Part shown: positions 15,962 to 21,537 of the stretch, one piece after another
Numbering within the stretch: the stretch's first letter is position 1
How the letters are laid out: every line of letters starts with the position of its first letter
Assembly: GCA_963611685.1 (NCBI GenBank)
Contig: CAVDSU010000025.1
Location: 1-21,537 of the forward strand
Reading direction: 5' to 3'
Source of the DNA: UBA1724 sp963611685
Lineage (GTDB): Bacteria; Verrucomicrobiota; Lentisphaeria; Oligosphaerales; Oligosphaeraceae
DNA: 21,537 nt
Made by a program: the position numbers and the translations under genes
Notes under the pieces: generated by a model
Database searches by the model: none
What the model was told of the DNA's origin: nothing
What the model saw: only the letters and a program-made list of their open reading frames with translations

Positions 15962-16410
15962 GCGTCTTCCTCCCGTTCGCTGGCGTCCACTGCGAGGCGT
16001 TGCAGGAGCTTTTGCGCGCTCTCCTCCAAGAGCGTTCGCAGTCGCTGCAAAAAACGCTCTGGGGATGGCGTGATCTCCAGGAGTCGTGTGGCGTACTTCC
16101 GGTATTCCTTTAGCGCGTCGTCTATGCGGCAAGCGTTAAGGGCACGCAGGTGGAGGATTCGCACCCATTGCAGAGCATCGGGGCTCTTCTGAATCTCCCG
16201 GAATGCCAGAATTGACGTGCGGTTCCGTGGCAGGCTCCGGGGATAGCGTCCCTCTTCCCATTTTTCGATGGCGTAGCTACTTACACGTAGCAAATACCCC
16301 ATTTCTTTTAGGGTCAGCTTGTGGTCTTCACGAAATTGACGCAGTTCTCTGACGACCTCTTGGACGGGATCCTCTTCGGAGAAACTCTCCGGCATTTGGT
16401 CTTTTTTCAC
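15958..16410 (-). CDS. Helix-turn-helix (XRE-like) protein B, paralogue of A
   Basis: 150-aa protein with an HTH at about residues 20-53 (LTLKEMGYLLRVSSYAIEKW, then EEG). It aligns with protein A over its length: LRxFRxxHxLTxxEMxxLLxV in the HTH and TxSPxRFxxRLxxxLxxSxQK near the C-terminus. The start is taken as the GTG at 16410, because AGGGAGGTG stands six bases before it; longer in-frame versions would overlap gene C and lack such a site. The last bases form ATGA with protein A. Two adjacent, diverged HTH paralogues suggest a heterodimer or two related operators, which is inference. Confidence 0.8.
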   Translation of the reverse strand: MKKDQMPESFSEEDPVQEVVRELRQFREDHKLTLKEMGYLLRVSSYAIEKWEEGRYPRSLPRNRTSILAFREIQKSPDALQWVRILHLRALNACRIDDALKEYRKYATRLLEITPSPERFLQRLRTLLEESAQKLLQRLAVDASEREEDA

Positions 16411-16450
16411 AAGGCACCTCCCTGCTTTTCCAGGATTTTCAAAAGCGAAA

Positions 16451-16723
16451 TCATCGGGCATCGCGACGGCGGCGCTCTTCCTCAACACGGATTTCCTCCA
16501 GCTCCGATTGGAAAAGATCCTCCAACTTGCGGTGGAATTCCTGTCGTGCCTCCGGGTAGGCCATCAGCGCCAAGGAGAGTCCCATGGCCCCCTGGACGAG
16601 CACACGGAGGCCAAGCTCCTGGGATTCCCACGCGTCCAGCGGTCGTACGCCGAGGGTATTGTCGGAATGGAATCGAGATGAAAAATTGATGGGAATGAAG
16701 TCATCGAGATCTTTCAGGGACAC
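16451..16723 (-). CDS. Small hypothetical protein C (90 aa)
   Basis: 90-aa protein, not recognised. It has a central hydrophobic helix (LGLRVLVQGAMGLSLALMAY) and a strongly charged C-terminal helix (QSELEEIRVEEERRRRDAR). The central segment may be amphipathic rather than membrane-spanning. The start is a GTG at 16723 with CGGAGGA six bases upstream, a convincing site. It lies 40 bp before protein B and 78 bp after protein D on the same strand. Confidence 0.65.
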   Translation of the reverse strand: MSLKDLDDFIPINFSSRFHSDNTLGVRPLDAWESQELGLRVLVQGAMGLSLALMAYPEARQEFHRKLEDLFQSELEEIRVEEERRRRDAR

Positions 16724-16801
16724 AATGATCCTCCGGATTTTGTAGAGGTGGGGGGTATCAGGGCCTTTCCGTGGGGGCGTATTTTATTTGCCTTCGCGCC
16801 A

Positions 16802-17050
16802 TCAGGGCTTCTCTAAACGCTGGCGGTCTTCTTCTGCCAGCTCCACAGAGTCCTCGCGGCGCAGCAGATATTCTTGAAGCAGCGCCAGACTCCGCCCTCT
16901 CTTGTCATATCCAATAACTTCTCCGTAGAACTGCCAGCTCAGCAGGATTTCCCGGAGGCTTTTTGATCGTATGGAAACGATCTTTTCGGATCCCAATCTC
17001 AATCCCCCATAGTCTTGTCTATTGTCGTCAGAATTCTGCTTCTTTTTCAT
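16802..17050 (-). CDS. Small hypothetical protein D (82 aa)
   Basis: 82-aa protein, not recognised, with a basic and polar N-terminus (MKKKQNSDDNRQD) and a later charged helical part (LALLQEYLLRREDSVELAEE). The ATG at 17050 was preferred to in-frame upstream starts because AAAGGAGT precedes it at good spacing. Its codons include AGA, ATA and AAT, much more AT-rich than leuS or uxaC. It is the first gene of the four-gene minus-strand group with good support. Confidence 0.6.
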   Translation of the reverse strand: MKKKQNSDDNRQDYGGLRLGSEKIVSIRSKSLREILLSWQFYGEVIGYDKRGRSLALLQEYLLRREDSVELAEEDRQRLEKP

Positions 17051-17251
17051 CCAGACTCCTTTGTTCCCAGAGGGGGAAAAACCGACACACGGGCATGACG
17101 CGAAAACAGTCGATGGTATGCATGGCAATTCCACCCGGGTTGACGCGTTGGAATTTTCAAGAAGACAGCACCGGCGAAGACCCGTGCCTACGACCGTGGA
17201 ATGCGACAAAATAGAGACCGCCCGTGCGCGGAAAATAGACGCATACTACCC

Positions 17252-17347
17252 CTATATGCTAGGAGGGAAACATGCCTCGCCTTCCCAACCGCCCGTCTCT
17301 CGACGCAAAATATCCACGGTGGAAAAGAAGCATGTTTTTAGGATCAT
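17252..17347 (-). CDS. Possible 31-aa leader peptide
   Basis: A short frame (MILKTCFFSTVDILRRE onward, 31 aa) has a textbook ribosome site, AAAGGAGGTG, four bases before the ATG. It lies in the orientation of genes D-C-B-A, between their putative promoter and gene D, so it could be a leader peptide. It overlaps the plus-strand frame at 17272-17361; probably no more than one is real. Confidence 0.35.
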   Translation of the reverse strand: MILKTCFFSTVDILRRETGGWEGEACFPPSI

Positions 17348-17361
17348 CGCACCTCCTTTAG
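17272..17361 (+). CDS. Possible 29-aa peptide
   Basis: A short frame (MPRLPNRPSLDAKYPRWKRS onward, 29 aa) is preceded by AGGAGGG five bases before the ATG. It is basic and Pro-rich. It lies opposite the minus-strand short frame, and each ribosome site lies within the end of the other frame. No promoter was recognised for it. The rest of the 618-base gap 17051-17668 holds no larger gene. Confidence 0.25.
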   Translation: MPRLPNRPSLDAKYPRWKRSMFLGSSHLL

Positions 17362-17454
17362 AAAGCGTCGTCACAAATCGGGATTAAAGCACTTCCCGAA
17401 ATGCGATCCGCAGGGATTCTCAGAATAAAAAAGAGGCAAATAAGCAACAACCAT

Positions 17455-17483
17455 AGTATTGCATAAAATTGCCCACTACACAA
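17455..17483 (-). promoter_or_regulatory. Candidate promoter for the HTH operon
   Basis: On the minus strand TTGTGT (17478-17483) and AATACT (17455-17460) are 17 bases apart, similar in style to the pseudopilin promoters. Upstream of it lies an A/T-rich inverted repeat, GTAAAAAAA/TTTTTTTAC (within 17494-17532), that could serve as an UP-type element or a terminator. Confidence 0.4.
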
Positions 17484-17603
17484 GAGCAACCCCGTAAAAA
17501 AAAACGCAAAAAAACGCTTTTTCTTTTTTTACCGATTTTTGGGTGGCAGAAAAAATTGGCAGAATGCCCCCACGCACACGCCATGGCGTAGCCGGATTTA
17601 CGC

Positions 17604-17634
17604 AAAAAGGCGCGTCCCATGGCAGGGGCGCGCC
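17604..17634 (-). terminator. Intrinsic terminator of the ROK kinase gene
   Basis: A 10-bp stem with one G-T pair (17609-17618 with 17625-17634, loop ATGGCA) is followed, on the minus strand, by TTTTTGCG. It begins 34 bases after the stop codon of the kinase. Confidence 0.8.
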
Positions 17635-17668
17635 TTTGCCTTTTGCACAATGCCTTATGGCGGGTTGG

Positions 17669-18652
17669 CTACTTTTCTTCCAGCAGTCCGTGCTGTTTCA
17701 GGTAGTAGAGTCCGGTGGAGACGCCGGCCAGTTCGCCGATGCCAAGGCCGAGGGCGCTGGTGCGCACGGTGCAGGTGGTGTAGTATTCCTTCCAAGTGAA
17801 CTGTGGGATGAGTTCCTTGAGGGGCTTCATGAGAGTGTCGCCTGCGTGATAGGAGGTCGTTCCCAGCACAATGATTTCGGGGTTGTAGGCGCAGCAGACC
17901 ACGCCAATGCCCTGCGCCAGGCGCATGCAGTATTCGTTCCACCACTCCAGCGCCAGGGGAATCTTTGCGTGGACGCCCTCCAGGAGGGCCTTGAAGTTCA
18001 GGTTCTCCAGCTTGCCGTCCACGGAAGGCAGGCGGAAGAAGGCGTGATTCGGGTAGTCCTTGAGGTAGTTCTGCATCTTCTGCTGGACCGCGCGTCCGCC
18101 GGCGTATGCCTCCAGGCATCCGCGCAGACCACAGTTGCACAGCGGGCCATTCACGTCCAGAACCACATGGCCCATCTCGCCGGCATTGCCCGTGCAGCCA
18201 TGGAGGAGGTGTCCGTCCGCGATGACGCCGGCGCCCACGCCCGTGGACATGGTGAGGTAGACCAGGTTTTTCTTTCCCTGTCCGCTTCCGAAGAGCCACT
18301 CTGCCAGCGCGCCGGCATTGGCGTCATTCTCCAGGGCGGCGGGGATTCCCAGCCGGTGTGCGATGTCGTCGCGGACCGGAATCTGGTCGCCCCACGTCAT
18401 ATTGGGGGAGCGCAGGAGCTGTCCTTTCTCCAAATCCAGGGGACCGGGGGCGGAGATGCCGCAGACCGCGACCTGCGGGAAGGAGATGCCCTGCTTGCCG
18501 ACCAGCTCCTCCGCAGCCTTGGAGACCTTCTCCAGCGCTTCCTCGTAGGTGGCAGTGGAGGGGATGCGACGGGACGCCAGGATCTCGCCCTTTTCGTTGG
18601 AAAGGCAGACGGCGATCTTCGTGCCGCCGATGTCAATGCCGAGAATGTACAT
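17669..18652 (-). CDS. ROK family sugar kinase (glucokinase-like)
   Basis: 327-aa ROK protein that probably phosphorylates glucose or a related hexose with ATP in the cytoplasm. The phosphate-binding motif DIGGTK (D7-K12) is at the N-terminus. ENDANAGALAEW carries the catalytic Asp, and the zinc motif CNCGLRGCLE begins at C172 after GHVVLDVNGPL. There is no N-terminal helix-turn-helix, so it is a kinase and not a NagC/XylR-type repressor. The ATG at 18652 was chosen because the protein then starts MYILGIDIGGTK; an in-frame TTG eight codons upstream is less likely. The Shine-Dalgarno is weak. A terminator-like hairpin separates it from the upstream operon. N-acetylmannosamine or fructose kinase are alternatives. 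Confidence 0.9.
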   Translation of the reverse strand: MYILGIDIGGTKIAVCLSNEKGEILASRRIPSTATYEEALEKVSKAAEELVGKQGISFPQVAVCGISAPGPLDLEKGQLLRSPNMTWGDQIPVRDDIAHRLGIPAALENDANAGALAEWLFGSGQGKKNLVYLTMSTGVGAGVIADGHLLHGCTGNAGEMGHVVLDVNGPLCNCGLRGCLEAYAGGRAVQQKMQNYLKDYPNHAFFRLPSVDGKLENLNFKALLEGVHAKIPLALEWWNEYCMRLAQGIGVVCCAYNPEIIVLGTTSYHAGDTLMKPLKELIPQFTWKEYYTTCTVRTSALGLGIGELAGVSTGLYYLKQHGLLEEK

Positions 18653-18691
18653 AGCTCGTTGAAGGAAAGAAAACAATGAATTTATTTACGC

Positions 18692-18734
18692 AAAAAATGC
18701 CTGATGTCCTCGCGCACGACGCACGCGCGGGGAC
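18692..18734 (-). terminator. Terminator-like hairpin after the decapeptide-repeat gene
   Basis: GTCCTCGCGC (18706-18715) pairs with GCGCGGGGAC (18725-18734) with one G-T pair and a nine-base loop, directly after the stop codon of the repeat protein. On the minus strand the T run lies about eight bases beyond the stem, so efficiency is uncertain. Confidence 0.5.
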
Positions 18735-18739
18735 TTTCT

Positions 18740-19090
18740 CTAGTGGAAAGCGGGACCGGAGGGTCCGTCGCTGAAGAATCCGGGACCGGAGGGTCCGTCG
18801 CTGAAGAATCCGGGACCGGAGGGTCCGTCGCTGAAGAATCCGGGACCGGAGGGTCCGTCGCTGAAGAATCCGGGACCGGAGGGTCCGTCGCTGAAGGCGG
18901 GTCCGGAGGGTCCGTCGCTATGGAAGCCCACGAGGGGAGGGAGCGTAGACTGCGCGGGTGCGCTCTTGGCCTTGCTCCTGGCGGAGGACTTCTTCCCGAC
19001 CTTCGCGGGAGCGGTCTTCTGGTGGATGCTCACGGGACCGCCGGGTTCGCCCAGGGCAAAGAGCTCCAAATCCGTTTCGACGTTCAACAT
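18740..19090 (-). CDS. Decapeptide-repeat protein (SDGPSGPGFF), unknown function
   Basis: 116-aa protein, not recognised. Residues 1-24 (MLNVETDLELFALGEPGGPV and on) are acidic to neutral and may fold as a short recognition segment. Residues 25-48 are rich in Lys, Ala and Ser. From residue 58 the heptad SDGPSGP occurs six times (58, 67, 77, 87, 97, 107); four of the units are exact copies of SDGPSGPGFF. There is no signal peptide or transmembrane span. The ATG at 19090 overlaps the end of the glycosyltransferase gene (ATGTTGA), which implies coupled translation. The layout of a leader plus repeated small units next to a modifying-type enzyme resembles multi-core peptide precursors or repeat glycoproteins, but this is inference. 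It is not a regular Gly-X-Y collagen. Confidence 0.75.
   Translation of the reverse strand: MLNVETDLELFALGEPGGPVSIHQKTAPAKVGKKSSARSKAKSAPAQSTLPPLVGFHSDGPSGPAFSDGPSGPGFFSDGPSGPGFFSDGPSGPGFFSDGPSGPGFFSDGPSGPAFH
18751..18926. repeat. 30-bp tandem repeat inside the decapeptide-repeat gene
   Basis: A 30-base unit (beginning CGGGACCGGAGGGTCCGTCG) is present in four identical copies (18751-18870), a fifth that diverges in its last bases (18871-18900) and a sixth partial copy (from about 18901). The period is a multiple of three, so copy changes keep the frame. Identical copies point to recent expansion. Confidence 0.95.
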
Positions 19091-20124
19091 TTTGAATGAG
19101 GTTCCTTTCTTGTGGCTCCGGGGGCGTAGTAGCCTCCGTAGCGGTGTACGTTCCAAACAAACAGAAGATAGCGCCGGTAGGCATCCGCCACGGCGTCCAC
19201 GGAAAAGCGCGCCAGCGCGCCTTGTCGGATGGCCTCGCGATTCAGCGAGGGCGACTGTCGCACCGCGTCGGAGAATTCGGCCTGCGTGCGGCAGCGGAAG
19301 CCATCCACGCCCTCGCGGATGATTTCGGGGAAGGATCCCCAGTCGGTGGAAATGACGGGCGTGCCGCACATCATGGCCTCGATGGCCACGTATCCGAAGG
19401 GCTCCAGGTAGAGGGTGGGCATGAGGACCGCACGGGCCTCGCCCAGCAGCCGCGCCTTTTCCGCGCCGCCGCAACCGCGGTGCACCTCCCGGAATTCCAG
19501 TCCCGCCAAAGCGGCGGTCTCCCGCGCCAGCGCCACGCCCTTGTCCTCGGCGGCGCGTCCCAGATAGACCAGGTAGTCCTTTGGGATAGGCGTGAAGGGG
19601 TAGTCGTCGGGGTTAATGAAATGGGGGATGACGGTATCGAAATACCGGTCTTTCTGGGTCTCGGGTTGACGAGTGTAGATGACCTGCTGCTGCGCGTAGG
19701 AGGGGAAGACGCGGTAGTTGCTCCAGCAGGTGCCGTAGCCCAGCATGGGCTCGAAGACCGGGATGCCGCTAGCCACCGTCACATCACACTGCGCCACGCC
19801 GTAGATGGATGCCACCCACTGCGGGGCGCCGCCCGCATCCCCATGCTCCGCCAGCGCCCGCGTGAGACGAGCGTTGTATTCCTGGTGCCAGAAATTCCGG
19901 AAGGACCACCGGGCGTCCTCGGGAGGCACGCCGATGGAGACCACGGCGCCGTGCGTGCCCGGCGGGCAGAGGGAGCCCTCCACGCCGTAGTAGAGATACG
20001 GCAGCTCCAGACGCTCCGCCAGCTGGCAGAAGTTCCAGCAATTGAAGAGCTGGGAGTCCTCCGGATGCTCGGCGGTGCCCAGTGGCAGATCCGGGTGTCC
20101 TAGGATGTGCAGCAGTCCTTCCAC
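19084..20124 (-). CDS. Glycosyltransferase, GT4-like (GT-B fold)
   Basis: 346-aa retaining-type glycosyltransferase that would move a sugar from a nucleotide sugar to an unknown acceptor. The C-terminal Rossmann domain shows LVYLGRAAEDKG and the EX7E motif (E241 and E249 in EPFGYVAIEAMMCGTPVIST), followed by DWGSFPEIIREGVDGF. The N-terminal half begins with a first strand (LLHILGHPDLP) and includes NCWNFCQLAERLELPYLYYG and further Trp- and Tyr-rich segments less usual for GT4 enzymes. The start is a GTG at 20124, 12 bp after argJ; this puts the first strand at the very N-terminus. The stop overlaps the ATG of the decapeptide-repeat gene by seven bases, hinting that this Ser-containing protein could be its acceptor. 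No signal peptide or membrane span. Confidence 0.85.
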   Translation of the reverse strand: MEGLLHILGHPDLPLGTAEHPEDSQLFNCWNFCQLAERLELPYLYYGVEGSLCPPGTHGAVVSIGVPPEDARWSFRNFWHQEYNARLTRALAEHGDAGGAPQWVASIYGVAQCDVTVASGIPVFEPMLGYGTCWSNYRVFPSYAQQQVIYTRQPETQKDRYFDTVIPHFINPDDYPFTPIPKDYLVYLGRAAEDKGVALARETAALAGLEFREVHRGCGGAEKARLLGEARAVLMPTLYLEPFGYVAIEAMMCGTPVISTDWGSFPEIIREGVDGFRCRTQAEFSDAVRQSPSLNREAIRQGALARFSVDAVADAYRRYLLFVWNVHRYGGYYAPGATRKEPHSKC

Positions 20125-20136
20125 GCGAAGAAAATC

Positions 20137-21381
20137 CTAGGTGTGGTAGTCGGCGTTGATCTTCACGTAGTCGTGGCTCAGGTCGCAGGTCCAGATCTGG
20201 AATTGTCCGGGTCCCTGCCCCACGGAGAGCCGCACCTGGAAGGAGCGCTTCTTCAGCACGGCGGCCAGCTCGGCCTCGGTGCACTTCTTGGCGGAGAGGC
20301 CGCTGAGCACCACGGGGAGATCGTCGAAGTAGAGATCCACCTGGGTGGGCTTGAAGGGAACATGGCTGTATCCGGCGGCGCAGAGGATCCGCCCCCAGTT
20401 GGGATCCGCGCCATACCAGGCGGTCTTGCAGAGGGGCGAACGCGCAATCGCCTCGGCAATCTGCCGGGCGCTCTGGTCATCCAGGGTGCCGGAGACCCGC
20501 AGGTCCACGAATTTGGTGACGCCCTCGCCGTCCATCACCATGGCCTTCGCCAAATGCGCCGCGCAGAACTCCAGGGCGGCGGTGAAGGCCTCGAGCTCGG
20601 GGGTATCGGGGAGGATGGCGGAGTTTTCGGCGGCGCCATTGGCCAGCACGACCATGGTGTCGTTGGTGGAGGTATCGCCGTCCACGACGATGCGGTTGAA
20701 AGAGCGCTCCAGGGCGGTCTGGAGGGCGGTCTGGAGGGCGTCGCGGCGGATCGCGGCGTCGGTGGTGAAGTACGCCAGCATGGTCGCCTGGCGCGGCCGA
20801 GTCTGGCAGAGAGTCATCTGGGGGGCGATCATGCCGGCGCCCTTGGTCATGGCGCCAATGGTGATCGTCTTGCCGCCAATCTCCAGGGAGACCGCCACGC
20901 GCTTCTCCACGGTATCCGTGGTCATGATGGCACGCGCGGCGTCGTGGCTGCCCTTCTCGGAGAGCGCCGACACCGCCAGGTCAATGCCGTGGCGAATGAT
21001 GTCCATGGGCAGGAATTCGCCAATGACGCCCGTGGAAGAGACCAGCACCTGGTCCGTGGCAATCTGCAATTTCTCGGCAGCATACGCCGCCATGGCACGG
21101 GTGTCCTGGGCGCCCTGCGCTCCCGTGCAGGCGTTGGCGACGCCACTGTTCACCACCACCGCACGCACCGGCTCTTCCCGACGAATCACCCTGCGGTCCC
21201 ACTCCACGGGCGCAGCAGCAAAGAGGTTGCTCGTGAAAGCACCCGCCGCCTCCGCAGGACGCTCACTGAAAATCATGGCCAAATCAGGAGCACCGCTCTT
21301 CTTCAAGCCAGAAGTGACTCCCGCGGCCAAAAAGCCCCGCGGAGAACAAACACCGCCATCAGGTAATGCGTGGAAATCCAT
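20137..21381 (-). CDS. argJ: Glutamate N-acetyltransferase / amino-acid acetyltransferase (ArgJ)
   Basis: 414-aa bifunctional ornithine acetyltransferase that recycles the acetyl group from N-acetylornithine to glutamate in arginine synthesis. Hallmarks are NSGVANACTGAQG, STGVIGEFLP, MTKGAGMIAPQM, ATMLAYFTTD, VDGDTSTNDT and the C-terminal YVKINADY. Thr200 in ATML is the expected nucleophile exposed by self-cleavage between the alpha and beta chains. In most ArgJ proteins I know, MIAPNM runs straight into ATML; here nine residues (TLCQTRPRQ, 190-198) are inserted. The ATG at 21381 lies about ten bases after the CCTCCTT tract of a family 1 element and has no Shine-Dalgarno on the coding strand. 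The glycosyltransferase follows after 12 bp. No other arg genes are in view. Confidence 0.95.
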   Translation of the reverse strand: MDFHALPDGGVCSPRGFLAAGVTSGLKKSGAPDLAMIFSERPAEAAGAFTSNLFAAAPVEWDRRVIRREEPVRAVVVNSGVANACTGAQGAQDTRAMAAYAAEKLQIATDQVLVSSTGVIGEFLPMDIIRHGIDLAVSALSEKGSHDAARAIMTTDTVEKRVAVSLEIGGKTITIGAMTKGAGMIAPQMTLCQTRPRQATMLAYFTTDAAIRRDALQTALQTALERSFNRIVVDGDTSTNDTMVVLANGAAENSAILPDTPELEAFTAALEFCAAHLAKAMVMDGEGVTKFVDLRVSGTLDDQSARQIAEAIARSPLCKTAWYGADPNWGRILCAAGYSHVPFKPTQVDLYFDDLPVVLSGLSAKKCTEAELAAVLKKRSFQVRLSVGQGPGQFQIWTCDLSHDYVKINADYHT

Positions 21382-21391
21382 AATTGCAAAA

Positions 21392-21500
21392 AAGGAGGAA
21401 GGAGGAAGGAGGAAGGAGGAAGTTAGGCCAGGGTTTCGCAGGCGAAACCCATCGCCGGGAAGACCCGGCGATTGCGCCAAGCACGCCCAAATTGGCGCGC
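21392..21500 (-). repeat. Three-hairpin intergenic element, copy C
   Basis: Stems are 21431-21438 with 21443-21450 (GGGTTTCG/CGAAACCC, tetraloop), 21451-21459 with 21464-21472 (9 bp, tetraloop) and, toward the outer end, the GCGCGCC/GGCGTGC pair at 21482-21500. Four exact units read AAGGAGG on the plus strand (CCTCCTT on the coding strand of argJ) at 21392-21419. The element lies directly upstream of argJ in the same orientation as copy A lies upstream of the glycosidase. Confidence 0.8.
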
Positions 21501-21537
21501 AAAAAAAGGAAAGGCAAAAAATACCGCCGGCAGGCGG

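Noticed and set aside
15500..16723. Toxin-antitoxin module
   Set aside because: HTH proteins and small neighbours are present, but no toxin fold or motif was recognised in C or D, and A and B are paralogues of each other.
17543..18679. Plus-strand frame opposite the ROK kinase
   Set aside because: The minus strand carries intact ROK motifs and a terminator; the plus-strand product has none.
18751..18926. CRISPR array
   Set aside because: Units are contiguous without spacers and code for a peptide repeat in frame.
18740..19474. Longer version of the decapeptide-repeat protein starting at 19474
   Set aside because: The upstream part is antisense-frame reading of the glycosyltransferase, which has clear motifs there.

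Overview
This GC-rich window looks like a bacterial chromosome segment, most probably from the PVC superphylum and within it Lentisphaerota (Victivallales-like) or a near relative. The evidence is two type II pseudopilins with the N-terminal signal and H-X9-DG motif typical of the large pseudopilin families in Lentisphaerota and Planctomycetota, a small lipoprotein and a coiled-coil envelope protein of PVC style, and carbohydrate genes suited to plant polysaccharide degradation. This assignment is inference; there is no rRNA or other phylogenetic marker except leuS. No tRNA, rRNA, CRISPR array, transposase or integrase was seen.

Layout: (1) 242-4725, plus strand: a compact operon of an alpha-L-rhamnosidase-like glycosidase, a UDP-glucose 6-dehydrogenase of the eukaryote-like type and a histidine phosphatase. 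(2) 5062-6974, minus strand: two tandem paralogous pseudopilin genes, each with a recognisable sigma70-like promoter and separated by a recurring intergenic repeat. (3) 7506-13553, plus strand: a TIM-barrel sugar isomerase/epimerase, leuS, uxaC and a prepilin peptidase that could process the pseudopilins. (4) 13750-15409, plus strand: a three-gene envelope cassette (membrane-anchored coiled-coil protein, 73-aa single-span protein, 49-aa lipoprotein) ending in a clear terminator. (5) 15500-17050, minus strand: four small genes with strong Shine-Dalgarno sequences and codon use unlike the rest of the window; two are tandem paralogous helix-turn-helix proteins. (6) 17669-21381, minus strand: a ROK sugar kinase, and an argJ - GT4 glycosyltransferase - decapeptide-repeat protein operon in which the last two genes overlap.

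Two families of intergenic repeats tie the window together. Family 1 is a roughly 90-base three-hairpin element followed by a CCTCCTT tract; it occurs three times (115-241, 4892-5000, 21392-21500 reversed), and paired changes in its stems suggest that structure is conserved. Two copies lie directly before a start codon (the glycosidase and argJ). Family 2 is an approximately 90-140 base repeat with an ATTCCGTGG...CCACGGAAT hairpin, found three times around the pseudopilin genes.

The points most worth following are the structured family 1 element, the glycosyltransferase coupled to a Ser/Gly/Pro decapeptide-repeat protein, the paired HTH operon and the envelope cassette. All functional statements rest on motif recognition by eye, without database searches.
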